Positions 1 through 5,128 of a stretch of DNA of 6,189 nt are shown here, piece by piece. Each line of letters begins with the position of its first letter. Positions within the stretch are counted from its first letter, which is position 1. The stretch comes from an uncultured Collinsella sp. (GTDB lineage: Bacteria > Actinomycetota > Coriobacteriia > Coriobacteriales > Coriobacteriaceae). A program made the translations under genes and the position numbers. The stretch is from the NCBI GenBank assembly GCA_900556205.1, contig USNX01000084.1, positions 1 to 6,189 on the forward strand. The letters run 5' to 3'. Under the pieces are notes generated by a model. The model had not been told where the DNA came from, searched no databases, and worked only from the letters and a program-made list of their open reading frames with translations.

Positions 1-492
1 AAGGTACACCGCTGGGTCTTCCCGGTGCAGAAGGTGCTCTTCTCGTTGGTCAACTTTGCCTTCTCGCTGGTCGCCGTTGCCATCGTTATGCTGTGGTTCC
101 ACGTTATGCCTTCTTGGCACCTGATTCTGCTGCCGGTCTGCCTACTGCTGCTTATGTGCTTCTGCATGGGCCTGGGCATGATGCTCTCCGCCCTCACGGT
201 CTTCTTCCGCGATGTCATGCATCTGTGGAGCGTCGTCATTACGGCGTGGACTTACATCACGCCTATTTTCTGGACGACCGACTTCGTTGCGCAAATGCCG
301 CATCTCGTGCGCATTCTGGTCTATGCGAACCCCATGTATAACTACCTGCAGTTTATGCGCGATATCTTCCTGTTCCAGACTACGCCCTCGCTTATGACGT
401 TTGGTATGTGCGTTGCTTGGGCGGTTCTTGCGCTTGTTATTGGCTACACCGTGTTCCATAAGTCCGAGCGCAAGTTCATCCTCTACATCTAA
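1..492 (+). CDS. ABC-2 type polysaccharide/teichoic-acid export permease, C-terminal part (5' truncated by window edge)
   Basis: This is the membrane subunit of an ABC exporter that probably moves a lipid-linked cell-wall glycopolymer across the cytoplasmic membrane. The reading frame is open from base 1 (KVHRWVFP...), so the gene begins upstream and the GTG at 25 is not its start. The 163 visible residues hold about four hydrophobic segments (roughly residues 12-34, 41-65, 75-91 and 132-152). Family hallmarks of the TagG/RfbA-like ABC-2 permeases are visible: FFRD at 68-71, followed by a hydrophobic stretch ending in TPIFW (87-91), then NP at 110-111 with FMRD at 118-121, and a basic C-terminus of the KSERKFILYI type. 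The stop codon overlaps the ribosome site of the ATPase gene downstream, so the two are surely co-translated. The substrate cannot be told from sequence; O-antigen-like, rhamnan or teichoic polymers are all possible. Confidence 0.9.
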   Translation, partial: KVHRWVFPVQKVLFSLVNFAFSLVAVAIVMLWFHVMPSWHLILLPVCLLLLMCFCMGLGMMLSALTVFFRDVMHLWSVVITAWTYITPIFWTTDFVAQMPHLVRILVYANPMYNYLQFMRDIFLFQTTPSLMTFGMCVAWAVLALVIGYTVFHKSERKFILYI

Positions 493-496
493 GGAG
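491..496 (+). promoter_or_regulatory. Shine-Dalgarno site of the ABC ATPase gene, overlapping the permease stop
   Basis: AAGGAG shares its first two bases with the TAA stop of the permease. Two candidate starts follow: GTG at 501 (4 bases after the site) and ATG at 504 (7 bases after). The ATG has the better spacing and codon, so I place the ATPase start at 504. Confidence 0.75.
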
Positions 497-503
497 TGCT
501 GTG

Positions 504-1271
504 ATGACTGAATCTGTTGTTGATTACAGCGAGCAGCCTCTGGCTGTCGAGGTCGACGACGTCACCATGATCTTTAACATGGCGTCCGAGTCGCTGACCA
601 ACCTCAAGGAGTACTTCATCAAGCTCGCCAAGCACGAGCTGTTCTTTGAGGAGTTTAGGGCGCTTAAGCATATCTCGTTTGATATTCACCGTGGCGAGGT
701 CGTGGGTCTAGTCGGCACCAACGGCTCCGGCAAGTCTACGATGCTCAAGATTATCGCTGGCGTGCTTGAGCCTAGCGAGGGCAGCGTTAAGGTGCACGGC
801 AATATTGCGCCTCTGATTGAGCTTGGTGCCGGCTTTGACCCCGAGCTGACCGCCCGCGAGAACATCTATCTGAACGGTGCCCTGCTCGGCTATACCAAGG
901 AGTTCATCGACGCCAACTTTGACGGCATTATCGAGTTCGCTGAGCTGCAGAACTTTGTCGATATGCCGCTTAAGAACTTCTCCTCGGGCATGGTGGCGCG
1001 TATCGCCTTTGCAATCGCGACGATTACTGAGCCCGATATTCTGATCGTTGACGAGACGCTGTCCGTCGGCGATGTGTTCTTCCAGCAGAAGTGCGAGGCC
1101 CGCATCCAGCACTTTATCCAGAGCGGCGACGTGACGGTTCTGTTCGTTTCGCACTCCATGGAGCAGGTTGAGCGCATCTGCCAGCGTGCCGTTTGGATTG
1201 AGAAGGGTGACCTTCGCATGGACGGCCCGGTCGATGAGGTCTGCAAGGCGTACCGCGAGCAGTTCAACTAG
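504..1271 (+). CDS. ABC transporter ATP-binding protein of the polysaccharide/teichoic-acid export type (TagH/Wzt-like)
   Basis: This 255-residue cytoplasmic ATPase should power the permease encoded just upstream. The nucleotide-binding domain is complete: Walker A GTNGSGKST (71-79), a signature loop NFSSGM (158-163) in place of LSGGQ, Walker B ILIVDE (179-184), D-loop LSVGD (186-190) and the switch His in VSHS (H217). The SSGM signature and the Q-loop region reading IELGAGF then ELTARENIYLNG (105-124), with Glu where Gln is usual, are typical of ATPases that export O-antigen, teichoic acid or similar polymers. The N-terminus carries about 50 residues before the core (with a Lys/Glu-rich stretch at 32-55), as TagH/Wzt-type proteins do. 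There is no C-terminal carbohydrate-binding domain of the long Wzt kind, so polymer-end recognition by this subunit is unlikely. ATG 504 is preferred over GTG 501 on ribosome-site spacing. Confidence 0.93.
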   Translation: MTESVVDYSEQPLAVEVDDVTMIFNMASESLTNLKEYFIKLAKHELFFEEFRALKHISFDIHRGEVVGLVGTNGSGKSTMLKIIAGVLEPSEGSVKVHGNIAPLIELGAGFDPELTARENIYLNGALLGYTKEFIDANFDGIIEFAELQNFVDMPLKNFSSGMVARIAFAIATITEPDILIVDETLSVGDVFFQQKCEARIQHFIQSGDVTVLFVSHSMEQVERICQRAVWIEKGDLRMDGPVDEVCKAYREQFN

Positions 1272-1273
1272 GT

Positions 1274-1279
1274 TATAAT
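1274..1279 (+). promoter_or_regulatory. Candidate -10 box for tRNA-Arg
   Basis: A perfect TATAAT lies three bases after the ATPase stop codon and about 47 bases before the mature tRNA. A start near 1286 would put GC-rich bases (GCGCCC) at the first transcribed positions, a pattern common at stable-RNA promoters. No good -35 hexamer is visible at 16-18 bases upstream, where the sequence is still coding (TACCGC at 17 bases), so the tRNA may also depend on read-through from the ABC operon. Confidence 0.45.
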
Positions 1280-1285
1280 TACTTG

Positions 1286-1314
1286 CGCCCGACAGGCTTG
1301 CGCTTGCTTGGGCG
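1286..1314 (+). other. Imperfect hairpin in the tRNA leader
   Basis: CGCC (1286-1289) can pair with GGCG (1311-1314), and CAGGC (1293-1297) with GCTTG (1306-1310) including one G-T pair. No T-tract follows, so it is a poor terminator for the ABC operon. It may be a leader structure removed during tRNA 5' processing. This is a hand-drawn fold only. Confidence 0.25.
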
Positions 1315-1325
1315 TGTGGTTATTT

Positions 1326-1402
1326 GCTCCATTAGCTCAGTTGGATAGAGCAGGGGACTTCTAATCCCAAGGTCGACGGTTCGAATCCGCCATGGAGCAC
1401 CA
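1326..1402 (+). tRNA. tRNA-Arg, anticodon UCU
   Basis: The cloverleaf is complete with an encoded CCA end (1400-1402). The acceptor stem pairs GCTCCAT (1326-1332) with ATGGAGC (1392-1398). The D stem is GCTC/GAGC (1335-1338 with 1348-1351). The anticodon loop CTTCTAA (1358-1364) has anticodon TCT at 1360-1362, which reads AGA (and possibly AGG). The T loop is TTCGAAT (1380-1386), and discriminator A is at 1399. Two pairs are imperfect: G27-A43 at the base of the anticodon stem (1353 with 1369) and A50-C64 in the T stem (1376 with 1390). The terminator ten bases downstream and the -10 box upstream make it a short unit of its own after the ABC genes. Confidence 0.96.
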
Positions 1403-1411
1403 TCGTTTATT

Positions 1412-1444
1412 AAGCCCGGACCGCTTGGTGGTCCGGGCTTTTTT
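1412..1444 (+). terminator. Intrinsic terminator after tRNA-Arg
   Basis: A perfect 11-bp stem AAGCCCGGACC (1412-1422) / GGTCCGGGCTT (1430-1440) with a 7-base loop runs into six T residues (1439-1444). It ends tRNA and ABC-operon transcription. For transcripts arriving from the - strand the same stem is followed by TTAATAAA rather than a run of U, so it may act only weakly on the convergent gene. Confidence 0.93.
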
Positions 1445-1590
1445 CGTCTTGCTGATGTGGATTGGCCTTTCAGCGACTCCAACGCATGGGCGTAGCCTTG
1501 GTTTTAAACGTTTTGCGTGGCTTACTGCTCTGCCCTCGAACACTCCGATAAGTCTTTCGCAACCGCATTCCGCGATTACGGCAATAGAAC

Positions 1591-2058
1591 TTAGTGCGGC
1601 ATTCTAGTCGCATCTTCAACATCCAGAAAATCATTCGTGGCGCCAACAAACTCCTGCATGTTCCTGACGATGCGGCCATCGTTATCGATGCGAATCTCAA
1701 AACGCTTCCAGGGGAACTTCATGATGTGGTAAAGGGTTACCAGCACATCCTGTTCTTTGCCAATTTTGAGCAGCCAACGGGCGCAGTTATCGCCGCAGGT
1801 GGAAGCATTAAAGACCATGTTGGGGAGATTGCGGACAAGCAGGAGCGTCTTTACTCCGCCGGATAACTCGAGCGGGCTGATCGAGCCCAGCTGCTTGCTT
1901 ATGATGTTGTGAGAGCCGATGAGCTCCGATCCGTCAACGCCTTTAATAATTTGCGCAACCATGGGGTCTTCGAACCATGAATCCAAGTACGAGTTCTTAA
2001 AGTAGGTCTTGGTATCGTAGATGGAGCCGGGGTAATCTCCCAGATGAATGCTCAGCAT
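1591..2058 (-). CDS. Protein of unknown function, DUF4869-like
   Basis: A 155-residue soluble protein without signal peptide or membrane segment. Its N-terminus (MLSIHLGDYPGSIYDTKTYF) and inner motifs SGGVKTLLL (66-74), FNASTCGDNCARWLLKI (83-99) and LYHIMKF (109-115) match my memory of DUF4869, a family of about 150 residues found mostly in clostridia and related gut bacteria; no function is established for it. C88 and C92 form a Cys-x3-Cys pair beside Asp and Asn, and H111 is nearby in sequence, so a metal or catalytic site is possible but unproven. The frame stays open upstream to 2157, but I choose the ATG at 2058: GGAG lies 6 bases before it, and the longer reading would cross a -10 box and terminator hairpin. 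GC is near 50% in the four lines I counted, below the aro genes (68% in one line). It stands alone, convergent with the tRNA unit. Confidence 0.8.
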   Translation of the reverse strand: MLSIHLGDYPGSIYDTKTYFKNSYLDSWFEDPMVAQIIKGVDGSELIGSHNIISKQLGSISPLELSGGVKTLLLVRNLPNMVFNASTCGDNCARWLLKIGKEQDVLVTLYHIMKFPWKRFEIRIDNDGRIVRNMQEFVGATNDFLDVEDATRMPH

Positions 2059-2089
2059 GCGGGTCTCCAGACATTGTGTGACTGCAACG

Positions 2090-2095
2090 ATTATA
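2090..2095 (-). promoter_or_regulatory. Candidate -10 box for the DUF4869-like gene
   Basis: TATAAT on the - strand lies 31 bases before the ATG at 2058, giving a leader of roughly 25 bases that contains GGAG. The -35 window at 17-base spacing (CTGCCG, 2118-2113) matches TTGACA poorly and falls inside the stem of the aroQ terminator. The box would let the gene be expressed independently of the aro operon. Confidence 0.5.
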
Positions 2096-2100
2096 TGCCA

Positions 2101-2140
2101 GTAATAAAATGCCGGCAGCAGCGAGATTGCTGCTGCCGGC
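2101..2140 (-). terminator. Intrinsic terminator of the aro operon
   Basis: A perfect 12-bp stem, GCCGGCAGCAGC (2111-2122) against GCTGCTGCCGGC (2129-2140), with a 6-base loop, is followed on the - strand by ATTTTATTAC (2110-2101). It lies 50 bases past the aroQ stop. On the + strand no T-rich tail follows, so it acts on the - strand. Confidence 0.85.
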
Positions 2141-2190
2141 ACTGGCGTTGTAGTCACGCGAATCAGCGTTCGTGAATTGTCACCGTTTGC

Positions 2191-2628
2191 TTACTTTTCG
2201 AGACGCTCCCTCAGCAGCTCCAGCGCGTGAGCGTAGCCTTGGAGGCCTTCGCCCGTAATGGTGGCGAAGCAGGCTAGGCGGGCGTAGCTCACCTGGCGGA
2301 AGTCCTCGCGTGTTTCGACAGCGCTGATGTGGACCTCGACGGCAGGGATGGCGACGGCCTTGAGGGCATCGAGGATCGCCACGCTCGTATGCGTGTAGGC
2401 CGCTGGGTTGATGACGATGCCGTCGACCTTGCCGTAGGCCTCCTGGATCTTGTCGACGATGCTGCCCTCGTGGTTGGACTGGAAGACCTCGATCTCGTCA
2501 AAGCCCTGAGCGGTGCCCGCTTCCTGGCAGATCTGCACTAAGCGATCGTAGTTGTCGCTGCCGTAGATGCCTGGCTCGCGTATGCCGAGCATGTTGAGGT
2601 TGGGGCCGTTAATGACGAGTGCTTTCAT
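2191..2628 (-). CDS. aroQ: Type II 3-dehydroquinate dehydratase
   Basis: This 145-residue enzyme converts 3-dehydroquinate to 3-dehydroshikimate, step 3 of the shikimate pathway, normally as a cytoplasmic dodecamer. The family landmarks are in order: NGPNLNMLGIREPGIYG (7-23) with the lid Arg17 and catalytic Tyr22, NHEGSIVDKIQEA (52-64), NPAAYTHTSVAILDAL (74-89) with substrate-binding Asn74 and His80, and EVHIS (98-102) with catalytic His100. R107 and R111 follow. The motif usually reads HISNxxxRE; here the Asn is Ala103 (HISAVETRE), an uncommon change. The start is ATG 2628, with AAGGAAG about 5 bases upstream; the open frame reaching 2661 is rejected because it runs into the palindrome. This is the last gene of the operon, 63 bases after aroE-aroK and probably read from the same transcript. 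The symbol follows type II usage and should not be confused with the AroQ fold of chorismate mutase. Confidence 0.96.
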   Translation of the reverse strand: MKALVINGPNLNMLGIREPGIYGSDNYDRLVQICQEAGTAQGFDEIEVFQSNHEGSIVDKIQEAYGKVDGIVINPAAYTHTSVAILDALKAVAIPAVEVHISAVETREDFRQVSYARLACFATITGEGLQGYAHALELLRERLEK

Positions 2629-2648
2629 GGTTGCTTCCTTTGCGGTTG

Positions 2649-2689
2649 AAAACCACCACAAAGGTGCCTGTCCCCTTTGTGGTGGTTTT
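2649..2689. repeat. REP/REPIN-like palindrome between aroE-aroK and aroQ
   Basis: Perfect 16-bp inverted repeat AAAACCACCACAAAGG (2649-2664) / CCTTTGTGGTGGTTTT (2674-2689) with a 9-base loop. Read on the - strand the centre is GGGGACAGGCACC, a core I recall from REP-type palindromes scattered in many bacterial genomes and linked to RAYT (Y1-type) transposases. It begins two bases from the aroE-aroK stop codon. In operon mRNA it folds into a strong hairpin ending in UUUU, so it could protect the upstream message or partly terminate before aroQ. The next bases (CAACCG) are not U-rich, so full termination is unlikely. Repetition cannot be shown from one copy. Confidence 0.75.
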
Positions 2690-2691
2690 GG

Positions 2692-3942
2692 TTAGAGAGC
2701 GGGTGGGAGGGTGTCGAGGATGGCATGGGCGGTGTTGGCGGCGCAGTCGCGTGAGTCGATGATGTAGTCGGCCCAGGCGCGGTAGCGCGGCATGCGCTGC
2801 TCGGCCAGCTTGTCGATACCGTCGCGCGCGGTGATGGGGCGGCCCTTGTGGGCGAGCTCGTCGAGCTTGCGGTTGAGCATCACAATCTGGCTGTTCTGGT
2901 GCAGCAGCGGGTAGTTCTCGTCGCGTGTGACCACGCCGCCGCCGGTGGAGAGCACCAGGCCGCTGCGCTTGGAGATGTCGGCCAGCGCAGCCGTCTCCTG
3001 TTCGCGGAAGGCCGCCTCGCCGCGCTCGACGATAAAGTCGGCACAGGGCATGCCCAGACGCTCCTCGAGCGCGCGATCCAAGTCGATGTGCTCGCGGCCC
3101 GTGAGCTGGGCGATCTGCTCGCCCACGCGGGTCTTGCCCGAACCCGGCATGCCGATCAGCGCGATGTTTTGTTCGCGGCGGGACAGACGCTTCGTTACGT
3201 CCAAGATGCGCTTGCGCGGGGTGACTTGGCCGGTATAGCGCTCGACGGCCTGTGCCGCCTGTGCCACAAGCATAAGCAGGCCGCCGATGCAGGGGATGCC
3301 GCGGCGCTCGGCCTCGAGCATGAGTTCCGTGCGAGCGGGGTTGTAGACAATGTCGATAACGCCCTCGAGCGCATTGAGCCCCTCGAGCGTGCAGGGGGCG
3401 TCGGGGCAGTGGGGGAACATGCCGGCGGGCGTGCAGTTGACGAGCAGGGCGGCGTCGGACTGCTGCGCGATGTTGCCGTAGTTGACCTCGCTCGTGCGAC
3501 CCACGGGCACAACGATGGCGCCCAGGTCTCCCAGCACCATGCTTGCCGTGGTGCCGGCACCACCGGTGGCGCCGAGTACGAGGGCCTTCTTGCCGGCGAC
3601 CTCTACGCCAAGCTCCTCGACTAGGCATTGGAAGCCAAAGTAGTCAGTATTATCGCCGCGCAGGCGGCCGTCGGCTAGGCGCGTGATGGTGTTGACGTTG
3701 CCCATGCGCTCGGCGAGCGGGCTCAGCTCGTCCAGATGCTCCATGACGGCGCGCTTGTAGGGGATGGTCACGTTGGTGCCTTCCCACTCGTCGCCCATCA
3801 TAAAGGCCGCGAGGTCCTCGGGCTCGCGCTCAAATCGCACGTACTCGAGCCCCGCGAGCTCTTTGTAGATGGTCGGGGTGTAGCTGTGGCCCAACACGCG
3901 GCCCAGTACGCCGTAGGGGCGGGTTGCGGCGGTATCGGTCAT
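2692..3942 (-). CDS. Fused shikimate dehydrogenase - shikimate kinase
   Basis: This 416-residue bifunctional enzyme covers steps 4 and 5: dehydroshikimate to shikimate (NADPH), then shikimate to shikimate 3-phosphate (ATP). The AroE part (about 8-240) shows the shikimate-binding HSYT (19-22, for the usual SxS), GTNVTIPYK with catalytic K63, GNVNT (81-85), NTDYFGF with D100, an NADP-binding loop LGATGGAG (123-130), NCTPAGM (169-175) and LVAQAA (225-230). After a short basic linker (about 241-258) the AroK part has Walker A GMPGSGKT (264-271), DLD (287-289), FRxxE around R313, GGG (334-336), the lid GRP (367-369) and RMPRY (383-387). Both active sites look intact. Each half is about as short as its family allows. 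The start is ATG 3942, directly after the pheA stop, with GGAGG 8 bases upstream. One continuous frame joins both halves without an internal stop. Confidence 0.95.
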   Translation of the reverse strand: MTDTAATRPYGVLGRVLGHSYTPTIYKELAGLEYVRFEREPEDLAAFMMGDEWEGTNVTIPYKRAVMEHLDELSPLAERMGNVNTITRLADGRLRGDNTDYFGFQCLVEELGVEVAGKKALVLGATGGAGTTASMVLGDLGAIVVPVGRTSEVNYGNIAQQSDAALLVNCTPAGMFPHCPDAPCTLEGLNALEGVIDIVYNPARTELMLEAERRGIPCIGGLLMLVAQAAQAVERYTGQVTPRKRILDVTKRLSRREQNIALIGMPGSGKTRVGEQIAQLTGREHIDLDRALEERLGMPCADFIVERGEAAFREQETAALADISKRSGLVLSTGGGVVTRDENYPLLHQNSQIVMLNRKLDELAHKGRPITARDGIDKLAEQRMPRYRAWADYIIDSRDCAANTAHAILDTLPPAL

Positions 3943-5088
3943 CTAGAGTACCTCCGTGTAGCTGCCAAAGTAGGTGAAGCTCTCGCACACGTCGTCGATG
4001 GAATCGAGCAGGTCGTCGAGGGCCTTGCTGCCAAAGGGGCAGTCCAGGTCGAAGTAGAACATAAACTCAAAGTCGTGGCCGGGGATGGGGCGGCTTTCGA
4101 GCTTGATGAGGTTGATGTTGAGTGCATAGAAGCGCTCGAGCACGCGGTAGAGGGCGCCCGGCTCGTTGGCCGTGGTGATCATGAGCGATGTGCGGTTGGC
4201 ACCGGGATAGACGCGCGGCTCGCGGCTGATGACGACAAAGCGCGTGTAGTTGTTGTCCGAGTCCTGGATGTTGGGCTCCAGCACCTCCAAGCCGTAGAGC
4301 GCCGCACAGCTGCGCGATGCGATGGCGGCAACATCGGTGCGCTCAGAGCTGGCTACCATCTCGGCCGACATGGCCGTGTTGGGGTACTTGGTGGCGTGCA
4401 GGCCGTGGGCCTCGATAAAGCTAGCGCACTGCGCGATGGCCTGACCGTGGCTGTAGACCTCGCGTATGTCCGCGAGCTTGGTGCCGGGTTTGACGAGCAG
4501 GTTATGGTCGATCTTGAGGCGCAGCGAACGCACGATGTGGAAGTCGAACTGGGCGAGCAGGTCGTAGACGGCGTTGACCGAGCCGGCGGTGGAGTTCTCG
4601 ATGGGCAGCACGCCAAACTCGCAGAAGCCGTCGCGCACGGCACGCATGACGCCCTCGAAGGTCTCGAAGAACGCGATGTCGGGCACGTCGAAGAGTTTGC
4701 ACGCGGCGATCTGGCTATAGGCACCTTCCACGCCCTGGCAGGCGACGGAAGCCGTTTGAGGGAAGGGCATGTCAAAGGCTGTGGCCGTGGCATGGGCCTT
4801 TTGCGACACCGTGATGCCCTTGAGCTCGTTGATGTAGCGCTGCTGCTCGGCCTTGCTCATGCTCATGAGGAGACGGAACAGGGTGATGGTTTGGGCCTCG
4901 TAGCGCTCGGGTGCGCGGCTGGCGAGGTTGTTGAGTTTGGAGCGCTCGCGGGCGGGGTCAAAGACGGCCTTGCCCATCTCGATCTTTGATTTGGCGACCT
5001 CGGTGGCAATGTCCATGCGCTCGACAAAGCTGTTGAGAAGCGTGGTGTCGATGCCATCGATGGCCTGGCGGATGTCGGCAAGGTCCAT
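3943..5088 (-). CDS. pheA: Bifunctional chorismate mutase / prephenate dehydratase (P-protein)
   Basis: This 381-residue enzyme converts chorismate to prephenate and on to phenylpyruvate, the committed steps to phenylalanine. The N-terminal chorismate mutase (1-90, AroQ alpha-helical class) keeps residues matching the E. coli active site: R7, R24, K35, D44, R47, E48 and Q82. Prephenate dehydratase (about 112-290) shows PIENS (162-166), SHGQA (213-217) and the catalytic NYTRF (T282). The C-terminal ACT domain (about 299-375) keeps GALY (311-314) and ESRP (331-334), the phenylalanine-binding motifs, so feedback inhibition by Phe is expected. The ATG at 5088 follows AAGGGG; it sits in the loop of a small hairpin. 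aroC ends 40 bases upstream and aroE-aroK starts at the very next base after its TAG, so translation of the two is likely coupled. Confidence 0.96.
   Translation of the reverse strand: MDLADIRQAIDGIDTTLLNSFVERMDIATEVAKSKIEMGKAVFDPARERSKLNNLASRAPERYEAQTITLFRLLMSMSKAEQQRYINELKGITVSQKAHATATAFDMPFPQTASVACQGVEGAYSQIAACKLFDVPDIAFFETFEGVMRAVRDGFCEFGVLPIENSTAGSVNAVYDLLAQFDFHIVRSLRLKIDHNLLVKPGTKLADIREVYSHGQAIAQCASFIEAHGLHATKYPNTAMSAEMVASSERTDVAAIASRSCAALYGLEVLEPNIQDSDNNYTRFVVISREPRVYPGANRTSLMITTANEPGALYRVLERFYALNINLIKLESRPIPGHDFEFMFYFDLDCPFGSKALDDLLDSIDDVCESFTYFGSYTEVL
3951..3955 (-). promoter_or_regulatory. Shine-Dalgarno site of aroE-aroK inside the pheA end
   Basis: GGAGG lies within the last codons of pheA, 8 bases before the aroE-aroK ATG. 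The junction reads TAGATG with no base between stop and start. This fixes the start and suggests that ribosomes finishing pheA re-initiate on the fused gene. Confidence 0.8.
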
Positions 5089-5099
5089 AGGGACCCCTT
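5080..5099 (-). other. Small hairpin around the pheA start codon
   Basis: On the - strand GGTCC (5095-5091) pairs with GGACC (5086-5082) around a 4-base loop holding the A and T of the ATG; AA/TT can extend the stem past a 2-base bulge. The stem takes up part of the AGGGG ribosome site, so it could dampen pheA translation unless ribosomes from aroC open it. Short and seen by eye only. Confidence 0.3.
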
Positions 5100-5128
5100 T
5101 CGTGAATCGTTGCCTTGGGGTGGGTGGG

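Noticed and set aside
25..27. GTG as the start of the permease
   Set aside because: The frame is open to base 1 with in-family sequence, and a complete permease of this kind is much longer.
1279..1543. Two - strand open frames across the tRNA, giving peptides such as MADSNRRPWD and WRIRTVDLGIRSPLLY
   Set aside because: These are the well-known false translations of the strand opposite a tRNA; the cloverleaf explains the sequence.
1326..1590. tRNA gene as an integration site for a mobile element carrying the DUF4869-like gene
   Set aside because: I saw no second copy of the tRNA 3' end and no integrase or transposase gene in the window, so no attachment site can be claimed.
1445..1590. Possible short gene or gene remnant in the convergent gap
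   Set aside because: Frames here have no ribosome site and no recognisable protein; I see nothing supportable.
1594..1866. 90-codon + strand frame opposite the DUF4869-like gene
   Set aside because: No family resemblance seen, and the opposite strand has recognisable motifs plus a ribosome site.
2059..2157. N-terminal extension of the DUF4869-like protein by 33 residues
   Set aside because: It would run through the aro terminator and the -10 box, whereas ATG 2058 has GGAG 6 bases upstream and matches the family N-terminus.
2629..2661. N-terminal extension of AroQ by 11 residues
   Set aside because: It falls into the palindrome; MKALVINGPN is the standard family start and has AAGGAAG ahead of it.
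2609..3628. 339-codon - strand frame overlapping aroE-aroK
   Set aside because: An Arg/Pro/His-rich shadow in another frame of the real fused gene.
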